Below are positions 9,163-17,006 of a stretch of 64,000 nucleotides of DNA, piece after piece. The notes under the pieces are model-generated. The model saw nothing but the letters and a program-made list of their open reading frames with translations. It was not told the origin of the DNA and made no database searches. The number at the start of each line of letters is the position of its first letter. Positions within the stretch are counted from its first letter, which is position 1. The position numbers were made by a program, and so were the translations under genes. This DNA is from Gemmatimonadota bacterium (GTDB lineage Bacteria; Gemmatimonadota; Gemmatimonadetes; Longimicrobiales; Gaopeijiaceae): assembly GCA_022823365.1 (NCBI GenBank), contig JAJDXG010000041.1, positions 41,268-105,267 of the forward strand. Direction: 5' to 3'.

Positions 9163-9190
9163 CGCCGGGTTGGGTGGGGCTAGCCCGGCG
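9163..9190. terminator. Possible bidirectional hairpin between dnaN and pyrE
   Basis: CGCCGGG (9163-9169) and CCCGGCG (9184-9190) form a 7-bp stem spanning the end of pyrE, 20 bases after the dnaN stop. There is no U-tract on either side, so intrinsic termination is uncertain. Confidence 0.3.
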
Positions 9191-9770
9191 CCCCCGGAAT
9201 CTCTGCGCCGGCCTGCTCCTCGCGCGCGGCGAGGAGTTCGCTCGCGGGAAACACGGTTGTGGCGGCGTACCCTTCGCGCGCGATGCGCTCGCCGGCTCCT
9301 TCCTCACGGTCGACGAGTGCGAGGACGGCGAGAACCCGGGCGCCGTGGTCCTCGACCGCCCGGATGGCCTTGAGGGTGCTCCGGCCGGTCGTCATGGCGT
9401 CCTCGATGACCACCACGCTCGCATCCGCCGGGAGCCCGCCCTCGACCCTGCGCCGGGTGCCGTACTCCTTCGCGTCCTTGCGGACGGAAAACGCGTCGAT
9501 GGGCCGGCCGTCCTCCCAGCTCTGGCGCGCGATGGCGTACGCGATCGGATCGGCGCCCATCGTAAGGCCGCCGACGTGTGTGGGATCCAGACCGGCGCGC
9601 CGGAGGTAACTCAGGCATACCCGGCCGACGAGCGCCTGTCCCTCGGCGGTCATCGTCGTCGCTCGCGCGTCTACGTAGTACGTCGAGCGGGCGCCGCTGG
9701 CGAGCGTGAAGCGGCCAACCCGGAGGGACCGCTCGATCAACAGGGCAAGCAGGCGGTCGCGGGTGTCCAT
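9180..9770 (-). CDS. pyrE: Orotate phosphoribosyltransferase
   Basis: Converts orotate and PRPP to OMP in pyrimidine synthesis. The 196-aa protein has the PRPP-binding motif VVVIEDAMTTGRST near residues 117-130, a GGLTMGADPIAYA loop and the FSVRKDAKEYGTRRRVEG loop with catalytic lysines. ATG 9768-9770 follows an AAAGGAG ribosome-binding site at good spacing. It is convergent with dnaN and apparently a single-gene unit; no other pyr genes are nearby. Confidence 0.93.
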   Translation of the reverse strand: MDTRDRLLALLIERSLRVGRFTLASGARSTYYVDARATTMTAEGQALVGRVCLSYLRRAGLDPTHVGGLTMGADPIAYAIARQSWEDGRPIDAFSVRKDAKEYGTRRRVEGGLPADASVVVIEDAMTTGRSTLKAIRAVEDHGARVLAVLALVDREEGAGERIAREGYAATTVFPASELLAAREEQAGAEIPGAPG

Positions 9771-9857
9771 GTGACTCCTTTGCGCGAAGGCCCGGGGAAC
9801 GATTGTGTGCGTCCGCCCGCAGCGGCGGGGCGGCAGGACGGCCGGCCGGAAGCGCCG

Positions 9858-9863
9858 TATATT
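9858..9863 (+). promoter_or_regulatory. Possible -10 element upstream of the PrcB-like lipoprotein
   Basis: TATATT stands out in GC-rich DNA 56 bases before the GTG start at 9919. No good -35 is present at the normal distance. Confidence 0.3.
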
Positions 9864-9918
9864 GGTGCTGCCGGTTCGGCGTCGTCAAACCAGCGAAGGG
9901 GCTGACGAAGGTACCGAC

Positions 9919-10920
9919 GTGACGAGCAAGTTCGGGGTTCCGTGGATCCGGGTGGCCATGTTGGCGGCCGTCGCGTCCGCGTGCGAGGAAAACGGCGTGG
10001 AGCCACCCATGCTGCGCTTTGGGCAGTCCGGTCAGCTGGTCGTGGAGGTCGTGACCCCGAGACAGTCTCCTCCGTCACCCGGCCAGGGAGAGCTGCGTCA
10101 GACCCTCACCTGGCGGTCGACCGGCGCCTGGCAGTTGTTCGAGTCGATCGCCTATCGAGGTGTGGTGGGAAGCGAGACCACCACGCGGAGCCCCGGGCTT
10201 GCGGCCGCGTTCACCGCATCCTACGCCACCCTGGTCACTCAGATCCATGGGGCGGCCGGCCTCGATCTCTTCATCGACGACCTCGATCCGAATCTGAACC
10301 CGCAATGTGACGGCGAGGCCCGCGTTACTCTCCGAATCCAGGATGAGATCAGGAGCGAAGAGAAGAGCTGGATCCGCTGTGCCAAGGGCCCCCTCGGATC
10401 GCTGAACCCCGCCGGGTCCGGGCCCGACATACACGCCAGTCGGGTGATCCAGGTGTCCAGGCTCGTGCACGACCGCACCCTTGGAGATTCCACCACCAGC
10501 GTCTACCACCTGAGCGTACCGTTCGCGACCCTCGACCAGGGCGCGCAGCCCGGTGAACAGGACCTCGCATCCCGGGTGTTCTTCGGAGGGCCCCAGGCGG
10601 GCGACGCACCGGCCGGATGGGGGGACTTCTGGGGGCGGCACGGCGGTAGCGCTTCCCTTCCCGACATCGACTGGGAGGCGGATATGGTAGTGGTCGCGTC
10701 AGACGGCGCCCGACAGGAGGCGGGGAGCATTCTGGAGATCAGGGAAATCCAGGCCATACGCGACGGTGCGATCATAAGGCTCGTGGAACTCGCCCCGGGC
10801 GATTTCTGTTCGCCCGCGGCGGTGGTGGAGACCCCCTTCCATCTGGTCATCGCGCCACGGACGGGATCGGCGATTCAATTCAGCGAAGTTGCCCTGGAGC
10901 GGGTGCCCTGTGGTTTGTGA
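9919..10920 (+). CDS. Lipoprotein with PrcB-like C-terminal domain
   Basis: A 333-aa predicted exported lipoprotein. A GTG at 9919 (GAAGG ribosome-binding site upstream) gives a hydrophobic stretch and lipobox ending VASAC (Cys22). The central region has no family I recognise. The last ~90 residues (DIDWEADMVVVASDGARQEA, then EIREIQAIRDGAIIRLVELA and VVETPFHLVIAPR) look like the small beta domain found in PrcB, a protein that stabilises a surface protease. It is the first gene of a rightward cluster with a two-component system, so a role as an envelope-located sensor or target is an inference only. Confidence 0.6.
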   Translation: MTSKFGVPWIRVAMLAAVASACEENGVEPPMLRFGQSGQLVVEVVTPRQSPPSPGQGELRQTLTWRSTGAWQLFESIAYRGVVGSETTTRSPGLAAAFTASYATLVTQIHGAAGLDLFIDDLDPNLNPQCDGEARVTLRIQDEIRSEEKSWIRCAKGPLGSLNPAGSGPDIHASRVIQVSRLVHDRTLGDSTTSVYHLSVPFATLDQGAQPGEQDLASRVFFGGPQAGDAPAGWGDFWGRHGGSASLPDIDWEADMVVVASDGARQEAGSILEIREIQAIRDGAIIRLVELAPGDFCSPAAVVETPFHLVIAPRTGSAIQFSEVALERVPCGL

Positions 10921-10955
10921 TCCAGGGCCGCGGGCCGGGCGAAATCTGGGAGCGT

Positions 10956-10971
10956 GCTCCTGAGCAGGAGC
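10956..10971 (+). other. Intercistronic hairpin before the histidine kinase
   Basis: GCTCCTGAGCAGGAGC is a perfect 6-bp stem with a GAGC loop, 26 bases before the kinase start. It has no U-tract, so it is more likely an mRNA-processing or partial-attenuation element than a strong terminator. Confidence 0.35.
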
Positions 10972-10996
10972 CAAAGCGGAAACGGAGATCGCGAGA

Positions 10997-12511
10997 GTGC
11001 CTCTTCGACGCCTGTACGTGCTGGTCCTGGTCGCCTTCGCGGTCATCTTCACGGCGGCGAGCAGCTGGATGGCGTTCTCGGTCACCGATCGGGCGCTCGA
11101 GGACGAGCTGGACGACAAGCTCCAGGTCACTGCGGGCGTGGCGGCGGAGACCGGGCTGGACGCGGAAAACCTGCTCCTGCTCCGCCCGGGCGACGAAGGA
11201 AATCTGTTCTGGACGGAGGCCCACGAGCGCCTGCGCAGCCTGGTCGACCGTGGATACGTGGACGCGGCCTGGATCATCCGCCGCCAAAGTCCGGCCTCTC
11301 CCGGGGAAGGCTCGGTGCCTGGGGGAGAGGGAACCGTCGATCGGCTGCCCTCCTATACGGCCATCGTTTCGACCGAGTCGGCGGCCTCCCTTCCGATCAT
11401 CGGGACCGACGTCTTCATCTTCTCCGGCTACGACCTGAGCGGACTCTGGGAGAACGGATCGGCGACCTCGACGTTCTTCGAGGGAACGGACGGCCGCTCG
11501 TACAAGTACGGCTTCGCGCGGCTGGAGGAATCCGACGAGGAATCCGACCTCGCCCTGGCCGTGCTCATGCGGGCGGATTACCTCGATCCGCTGGCCAGGC
11601 TGCGGAGGTCGGTCCTCCTCGCTTCTGCGATCACGGTTGTGCTCTCGGCTCTCGTCGCCATCGGCCTGGCCGCCCGCATCGCCAAGCCTCTGGAGCGGCT
11701 CAGCAGGGTGGCGCTTCGCATCCAGCGGGGCCGCATCACGCGGTCGGTCGAAGTGGAGGCGGGTGTCGAAATCGGCCGTCTCTCGCGGGCGATGGAGCGC
11801 ATGCGGCTCGGAATCATCCAGCGGGACGAGCAGCTCCGGCTCATGCTCGCGCAGGTGGCTCACGAGATCCGGAATCCTCTGGGCGGGCTGAAACTCTTCT
11901 CGGCCATTGCGGCAGACAGCGCCGATCCGCAGGAACGGGCCCAGCTCTTCCGCAAGATCCAGGCGGAAGTGGATGCCCTCAACGGCATCATCACCGACTT
12001 TCTGGTGTACGCCCGTCCCCGGGCGCCGCAGCCGACGCTGCACGACGTCCGGGCTCCGCTCAGGGAGGCGGCCGAGCTGGTTGCGACGGAACTCGAGTCG
12101 CGGGGAGGCAGCCTCGAGGTCGATCTGCCGCACGCGCAGCTGGAGGTGGTGGCGGATTCGGGGCAGGTCAAGCGCATGGTGCTGAACCTGTTGCGCAACG
12201 CCGCCGAAGCCGGTGACCGGGTCTGGCTCAAGGGTACGTTCAGCAACGGCGAGGTGATCGTGTCCGTGCGCGACAACGGGCCGGGCGTGCCGGAATCGTT
12301 GCGGGGACGAATCTTCCAGCCCTTCGTCACCAGCAAGGAACGGGGCGCGGGCCTGGGGCTCGCGATCGTGGCGGGCGTGGCACGGGCCCACGATGGCAGG
12401 GTCGAACTGGTCTCCGGTGACGGCGCTGCTGGGAATGGCGCGGAGTTCCGTCTATATTTGCCCGGCTCGGAGGTGTTCCCGGTCGCGCGAAGCGATGCGA
12501 ATGGCCGCTAG
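10997..12511 (+). CDS. Membrane sensor histidine kinase
   Basis: A 504-aa kinase of the two-component type. TM1 is residues 6-27, followed by a ~175-residue extracytoplasmic sensor region with no recognised fold and TM2 at about 205-225. A HAMP-like segment (KPLERLSRVALRIQRG) follows. The dimerisation helix carries the phospho-acceptor His289 in VAHEIRNPLGG. The ATP domain has the N box (LNLLRNAAEAG), G1 (VRDNGPGVPE) and G2 (GAGLGLAIV). Start GTG 10997 has a GGAGA upstream. The partner is almost certainly the NtrC-type regulator 147 bp downstream. Confidence 0.9.
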   Translation: MPLRRLYVLVLVAFAVIFTAASSWMAFSVTDRALEDELDDKLQVTAGVAAETGLDAENLLLLRPGDEGNLFWTEAHERLRSLVDRGYVDAAWIIRRQSPASPGEGSVPGGEGTVDRLPSYTAIVSTESAASLPIIGTDVFIFSGYDLSGLWENGSATSTFFEGTDGRSYKYGFARLEESDEESDLALAVLMRADYLDPLARLRRSVLLASAITVVLSALVAIGLAARIAKPLERLSRVALRIQRGRITRSVEVEAGVEIGRLSRAMERMRLGIIQRDEQLRLMLAQVAHEIRNPLGGLKLFSAIAADSADPQERAQLFRKIQAEVDALNGIITDFLVYARPRAPQPTLHDVRAPLREAAELVATELESRGGSLEVDLPHAQLEVVADSGQVKRMVLNLLRNAAEAGDRVWLKGTFSNGEVIVSVRDNGPGVPESLRGRIFQPFVTSKERGAGLGLAIVAGVARAHDGRVELVSGDGAAGNGAEFRLYLPGSEVFPVARSDANGR

Positions 12512-12658
12512 CGCCGGCGTCTGTCAAGGGCCTGCCGCCCGGTCTCCCAGGGATCGCGCGGCGGGCGCGCCCCGGGCTACAGGCCATGCGTGCCTCCGGG
12601 CTCCGGCCCTTGTTCGCCTCCCTTTCACCGCCCCCAGCGGGCTCGTCCATCCGGTGCC

Positions 12659-14047
12659 ATGGCCCGAGTGCTGATAATCGACGATCACGATGCCATCCGT
12701 GAAGGCCTCGAGCTGTTGCTGCGCAAGCACGGCCACCGCACCTTTTCGGCCGAGAACGGCAGGCAGGGCCTGGATCTGCTCAGCGAGCATGGCGCCGAGC
12801 TGGTCGTCACCGACCTCAGAATGGCGGGCATGGACGGCATCGAGGTGCTCCGCCAGGTGCGGGCGCAGGCCCCGGAGACCGACGTGTTGATGATCACGGC
12901 GTTCGGCACCGTCGACAGGGCCGTGGAGGCGATGAAGCTGGGGGCGGTCGACTTCATCACGAAGCCATTTTCTCCGGAGGAGTTCGCGGTCAAGGTGGGC
13001 CGCCTGCTGCGCGAGCGGGAAGAGCGCGACGAACTGCGGCGGGAGAACGTGGCGCTGCGGATCGAGAACACTTCGCTCAAGGAGCAGACCGAGGCCCGCT
13101 ACGGGCAGATCATCGGCGAAGCGCCCGCGATGAAGCGGGTGTACGACTGGATCAGCCGGGTGGCTCCCAGCGAGTCGACGGTCATGATCTACGGAGAGTC
13201 CGGCACGGGCAAGGAGCTCGTAGCCCGCGCCATTCACGCCAGCTCAACGCGCAGGGACGGCCCCTTTGTGCGCGTCAACTGCGGAGCCCTCGCCGAGAGC
13301 CTGCTCGACTCCGAGCTGTTCGGGCACGAGAAGGGTGCCTTTACGGGTGCGGACCGGAGGCGGCGGGGGCGCTTCGAGCTCGCCCACGGCGGGACCATCT
13401 TTCTCGACGAGATCTCAACCATCTCCACCATGACGCAGGTCAGGCTCCTGCGGGTGATCCAGGAACGCGAACTCGAGCGCGTGGGGGGAGAGAAGACGAT
13501 TCCCGTGGATGTGCGCATCATCGCGGCAACCAACACTCCCGCGGACGAACTCCTGGCCAGCGAGGACTTTCGCAAGGACCTCTTCTACCGCCTGCATGTG
13601 GTCCCGATCGTGCTGCCGCCCCTGAGGAGCCGCGTCGAGGACATCCCTCTCCTGGTGGACCACTTCATCGCAAAGTTGCGCAAGCGCACCAACTCGCGGG
13701 TCGGCGGCGTCGAGGCGGAGACCATGGACAAGCTGACCGGCTACGCATGGCCGGGAAACGTTCGCGAGCTCGAGAACGTGATCGAGCGGGCGCTCCTGCT
13801 TGCAGACGGTCCCACAATCGACGCCGGGGATCTGCCAGCGATGAACGCCGGGGACCTCGTGCCCCGGACGGATGACCTGCCCGAGGGCGGAAAGAACCTG
13901 AACGAGGTGCTCGAGGGTATTGAGGAGAGGCTCCTGAGGCAGGCTCTCGAGGCTGCGGGAGGCGTCAAGGCGGAGGCGGCCAGACAGCTGGGACTCAAGT
14001 CGAGCGCCTTCTACTACAAGCTCGAGAAATACGGTATCGAAGCGTAA
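12659..14047 (+). CDS. NtrC-family sigma54-dependent response regulator
   Basis: A 462-aa activator with three domains. The receiver has phospho-acceptor Asp52 in VTDLRMAGMDG and Lys102 in ITKPFS. The AAA+ sigma54-interaction domain has Walker A GESGTGKE (179-186) and an intact GAFTGA loop (226-231), so sigma54 contact is expected. The C-terminal Fis-type HTH is in AARQLGLKSSAFYYKLEKYG. ATG 12659 begins MARVLIIDDHDAIREG, the normal receiver start. It should drive -24/-12 promoters; none was confidently seen in this window. Confidence 0.93.
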   Translation: MARVLIIDDHDAIREGLELLLRKHGHRTFSAENGRQGLDLLSEHGAELVVTDLRMAGMDGIEVLRQVRAQAPETDVLMITAFGTVDRAVEAMKLGAVDFITKPFSPEEFAVKVGRLLREREERDELRRENVALRIENTSLKEQTEARYGQIIGEAPAMKRVYDWISRVAPSESTVMIYGESGTGKELVARAIHASSTRRDGPFVRVNCGALAESLLDSELFGHEKGAFTGADRRRRGRFELAHGGTIFLDEISTISTMTQVRLLRVIQERELERVGGEKTIPVDVRIIAATNTPADELLASEDFRKDLFYRLHVVPIVLPPLRSRVEDIPLLVDHFIAKLRKRTNSRVGGVEAETMDKLTGYAWPGNVRELENVIERALLLADGPTIDAGDLPAMNAGDLVPRTDDLPEGGKNLNEVLEGIEERLLRQALEAAGGVKAEAARQLGLKSSAFYYKLEKYGIEA

Positions 14048-14060
14048 CCAGAGGCGGGTC

Positions 14061-14954
14061 ATGGCCCCATCGGCCGCACAGGGCAACGGACGGAAGCCGG
14101 CGGGCCTGCTCCGCCTGGTGGCCCTGGCCGCGGGTCTGTGCGCAGTCCTTCCCTCCGCCGCGACATCACAGGATGTGGAGCAATCCGAGTATCGCGCGGC
14201 CGAGAGTGCCTACAACGCCGCCCTCAGCGCCCGCGATCTCGAGCGCGACCTGCTCGATGACGCTCTCGACGAAGTGACCGAGGCCCGGCAGTCCGGCGAT
14301 CAGGCCCGGTACGAGCGTGCCCTGGCAATCTATCAGGATCAGGCGCGGGAGCTGGAGCAGAGCGACAGGGAGCTGGTCGACGCCGCGGGCCGGCTGGACC
14401 AGGTTCGGCGGTCCTACCTGTTGAGCGTGCTCGACGAGCTGGACGAGTTGTACGAGGAACTACCCCAGGCCCCGGATGCGCGCGGCCGAGACCTCATCGG
14501 TCGCCGCATCAACATCCTGCTTGCCGACGCCAACCAGCTTGAACGTCCCATCGAGATCGACGACGATCCGTTCCCGGCAATCAACATCGAGCCCGGAGAC
14601 ACCCCGGACGAAATCCGGGCCAAGGCGGACCTGCTGGAGCGGTATGCGGCGGGTTACGACCTGCTGGTGCTCGACATCGACGCCCAGATCGAATTGGTCG
14701 AGCAGCGGCAGCGTCATGCGCGCATGGTGCGGGATTTCGGAGCGGATCTCTCACGCTTCGGCGACCTGCGTGTGCCGATGGGGCGTCCGGACGCGACATC
14801 CGACAATGCGGAGGACCTGATCGGCGGCGAGGAGTTGTCGCAGCGCCTCGAGGAACTGCAACAGTCCAGGGAGTTCGTGATCGAGAGACGCGACGTCGCC
14901 AGGGCGCGGGCGGAAGAGTTTCGCCAGCGCATCGGGGGCGAGCACACCGCATGA
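14061..14954 (+). CDS. Exported coiled-coil protein, unknown function
   Basis: A 297-aa protein with a signal peptide (basic start, LLRLVALAAGLCAVLPSAATSQ, cleavage near residue 37). The rest is strongly charged and helical, rich in Glu, Asp, Arg and Gln, with heptad-like stretches (residues ~45-135 and ~185-295). No domain is recognised. It starts 13 bases after the response regulator and its stop overlaps the barrel gene's ATG (ATGA), so the products are probably made together. A periplasmic adaptor or stalk for the barrel is an inference. Confidence 0.7.
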   Translation: MAPSAAQGNGRKPAGLLRLVALAAGLCAVLPSAATSQDVEQSEYRAAESAYNAALSARDLERDLLDDALDEVTEARQSGDQARYERALAIYQDQARELEQSDRELVDAAGRLDQVRRSYLLSVLDELDELYEELPQAPDARGRDLIGRRINILLADANQLERPIEIDDDPFPAINIEPGDTPDEIRAKADLLERYAAGYDLLVLDIDAQIELVEQRQRHARMVRDFGADLSRFGDLRVPMGRPDATSDNAEDLIGGEELSQRLEELQQSREFVIERRDVARARAEEFRQRIGGEHTA

Positions 14955-16105
14955 GCCGTTCCACCCGGGTCGCGACGCTCGTCGTCCTCATGGGTACCGG
15001 ATGGGGTACGACGCTCTCCGCCCAGGCCCGCGTGACGGACCTGGTCTTTACCGGCGGGACGCATGTGGAACGGTATGGCGGCGGAATTCCTTCCGTGACG
15101 CTTGCCGTGGTCGACAGCGTGGATCGGGCCTGGGCGACGAGCGCCGAACTGGGGGTCCGAGCCGTTCTGAGCTCGAACGCCAACGGGTTCGACGGCCTCA
15201 CCGTCACGGTGGATGGCGGCGTCCGGCAGTTCGACGCGTACGGCTTCAAGCTGCGCGACTATGCCCCCCGGGTTTCGAGCGGGGTCCTCGACGCCGTGTT
15301 CCGCACAACGACGAACCGCGGCGTCCTTCAATTCAGCGGGCGGGCAGGAGGCCGCGATGTGGCTGACCGGACGCCCACGCCGCTGTTCCTCGAGCCGGGT
15401 TACACGAACTACGAAGGCTCGGCCCTCTTCCAGACGCGGGAAATAGGCGGGACCTACTGGGATGTGAGCGTCGAGGGCGGCCGGGCCGACTACAATGCCC
15501 AGGAAATCGTGCCGCAACTCGATCTGCTCGACCGCAACAAGATCGGGTTCGAACTGGGTGCCGCGCAGGCACGGATGTGGAACGCGGCGAGGATGACGAT
15601 GCGTTTCTACGGATCGTTCACCGAATTCCGGTATCCGAGACAGGGCACTCGCTATGAACCCGATCCCTTCCGCCGGGACCAGGCCTACCAGCTGGGCGCG
15701 CTGTGGCGGTATGACGGGATCGAGTCTTCGGATGGGTTCGAGTTGCCGGGGGTCACCGCGGAGGTGGGCATACAGGGCACGATCAACAAGTCGAACGCGA
15801 GCCGGACCGAATACAACGCCGTCTCGGTGAACACCGCGGTGACGATCCCCATGCCTGCGGACATGAGGTTCCATTTCACGGCGGTGCTTACCGCGAAGGA
15901 CTACCTCACCGAAACGGAGTTCATCCGCCTGATTCCGGGCGAAGAGGCGGACAATGCGTCGCGGGTGTACGTAGGCGTCAGCCGGCAACTCACCGACGCC
16001 GTCGACGGCCGCTTCCGAATCGGCTGGACACGCGCGGAGACCGAGATCGGCGACGCCTATTTCGAGCGCTACAGCGGATCGCTGCTCTTCAGCTACCGGC
16101 CCTGA
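14951..16105 (+). CDS. Putative outer-membrane beta-barrel protein
   Basis: A 384-aa protein with a signal peptide (VATLVVLMGTGWGTTLSAQA). It consists of repeated amphipathic strands alternating aromatic and polar residues, with aromatic-rich turns, and ends GSLLFSYRP, similar to the aromatic C-terminal strand of barrels. No named family is recognised. It is the last gene of the kinase cluster, four-base coupled to the coiled-coil gene. The next gene on the other strand is tRNA-Asn. Confidence 0.65.
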   Translation: MSRSTRVATLVVLMGTGWGTTLSAQARVTDLVFTGGTHVERYGGGIPSVTLAVVDSVDRAWATSAELGVRAVLSSNANGFDGLTVTVDGGVRQFDAYGFKLRDYAPRVSSGVLDAVFRTTTNRGVLQFSGRAGGRDVADRTPTPLFLEPGYTNYEGSALFQTREIGGTYWDVSVEGGRADYNAQEIVPQLDLLDRNKIGFELGAAQARMWNAARMTMRFYGSFTEFRYPRQGTRYEPDPFRRDQAYQLGALWRYDGIESSDGFELPGVTAEVGIQGTINKSNASRTEYNAVSVNTAVTIPMPADMRFHFTAVLTAKDYLTETEFIRLIPGEEADNASRVYVGVSRQLTDAVDGRFRIGWTRAETEIGDAYFERYSGSLLFSYRP

Positions 16106-16141
16106 AGGACGCGCAGGCCCGGGTCGCTCTGGAGACTCCAA

Positions 16142-16214
<73 letters not shown>

Positions 16215-16237
16215 AAGACCACCTACAGTAGAAAAAA

Positions 16238-16266
16238 ACCGTACCCGAAGCCCGGCAACGTGTCAA
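16238..16266 (-). promoter_or_regulatory. tRNA-Asn promoter
   Basis: Leftward TTGACA (16261-16266), a 17-base spacer and TACGGT (16238-16243) place the start near 16231, about 17 bases before the tRNA. The -35 box overlaps the stop codon of the upstream hypothetical gene. A run of seven T follows the -10 and could also help end transcription coming from that gene. Confidence 0.75.
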
Positions 16267-16811
16267 GTTGCGCGCTCGGCGGCCTCGAAGACGCCGCGCA
16301 GTGCCGGACCGATGTCGTGCGCCAGGTCCCACATCTCCTGAAATCGCGCCCGCACCCCGTCGGCCTGCCCGCCCCTGTACACCACGGCGAGTGCCGGACC
16401 GCGCGAGGGATAGGGAATCTGGAACCAGTGTACGCCCAGCAACAGATCGCAGCGGCCCTGCCCGTCGACGAAGACGGAAAAATTGGGCGCCCAGTCGAGG
16501 AGGGGCGCGCAGCGAACCCGGAGGCGTTCTTCGGCGAGCAGGCGCATGACGACGCGCAGGTTCTGGCTGCGCTCGGGATCGGCCAGCATCGCCTCGGCTT
16601 CGAACTTGAGCGTCGCCGCATTGATCTCGGTGATGAGCACGCGCAACTCTTGCACGGAGGCCAGCTCTTCGTAGGCGAGATCGATGCCGGAGAGCCGGAT
16701 CCGATCTACCGCTGCGTCGATGTGCCGGGCCTCGCGCGCGAGGTCGCTGTAGACCGACCGGAAGCTCCCGCGGGACCGGTCGTGGATCAGTTGGCTGTGC
16801 GTCGGCGGCAT
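16263..16811 (-). CDS. Conserved hypothetical protein
   Basis: A 182-aa soluble protein with no recognised family. The N-terminal half is helical and charged (SVYSDLAREARHIDAAVDRI). The C-terminal half alternates strands and turns (FSVFVDGQGRCDLLLGVHWF, ALAVVYRGGQADGVRARF). ATG 16809-16811 was chosen because upstream in-frame sequence loses this character. It precedes tRNA-Asn on the same strand but the tRNA has its own promoter. Confidence 0.55.
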   Translation of the reverse strand: MPPTHSQLIHDRSRGSFRSVYSDLAREARHIDAAVDRIRLSGIDLAYEELASVQELRVLITEINAATLKFEAEAMLADPERSQNLRVVMRLLAEERLRVRCAPLLDWAPNFSVFVDGQGRCDLLLGVHWFQIPYPSRGPALAVVYRGGQADGVRARFQEMWDLAHDIGPALRGVFEAAERAT

Positions 16812-17006
16812 GGTACAAGCAAGCGGAAGACGTCGGGCGACGGAATGGCGGGATGGGACGTCGCGGGATCCTCGCCGGCGACGGTTGCCTCCGGGCGCGG
16901 AATGGGCGATCTCACTAGCAGTCCGAGGAGGAATCCGGGCGTGCCCGGGACGGCCTATTCGGCGGACTGCCAGATCACCACAACACGCTGATGGAGGCCG
17001 GTTCCG

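Noticed and set aside
8028..9180. Expected recF or gyrB after dnaN
   Set aside because: Neither is present; the next gene is a convergent pyrE, so the classical order is broken here.
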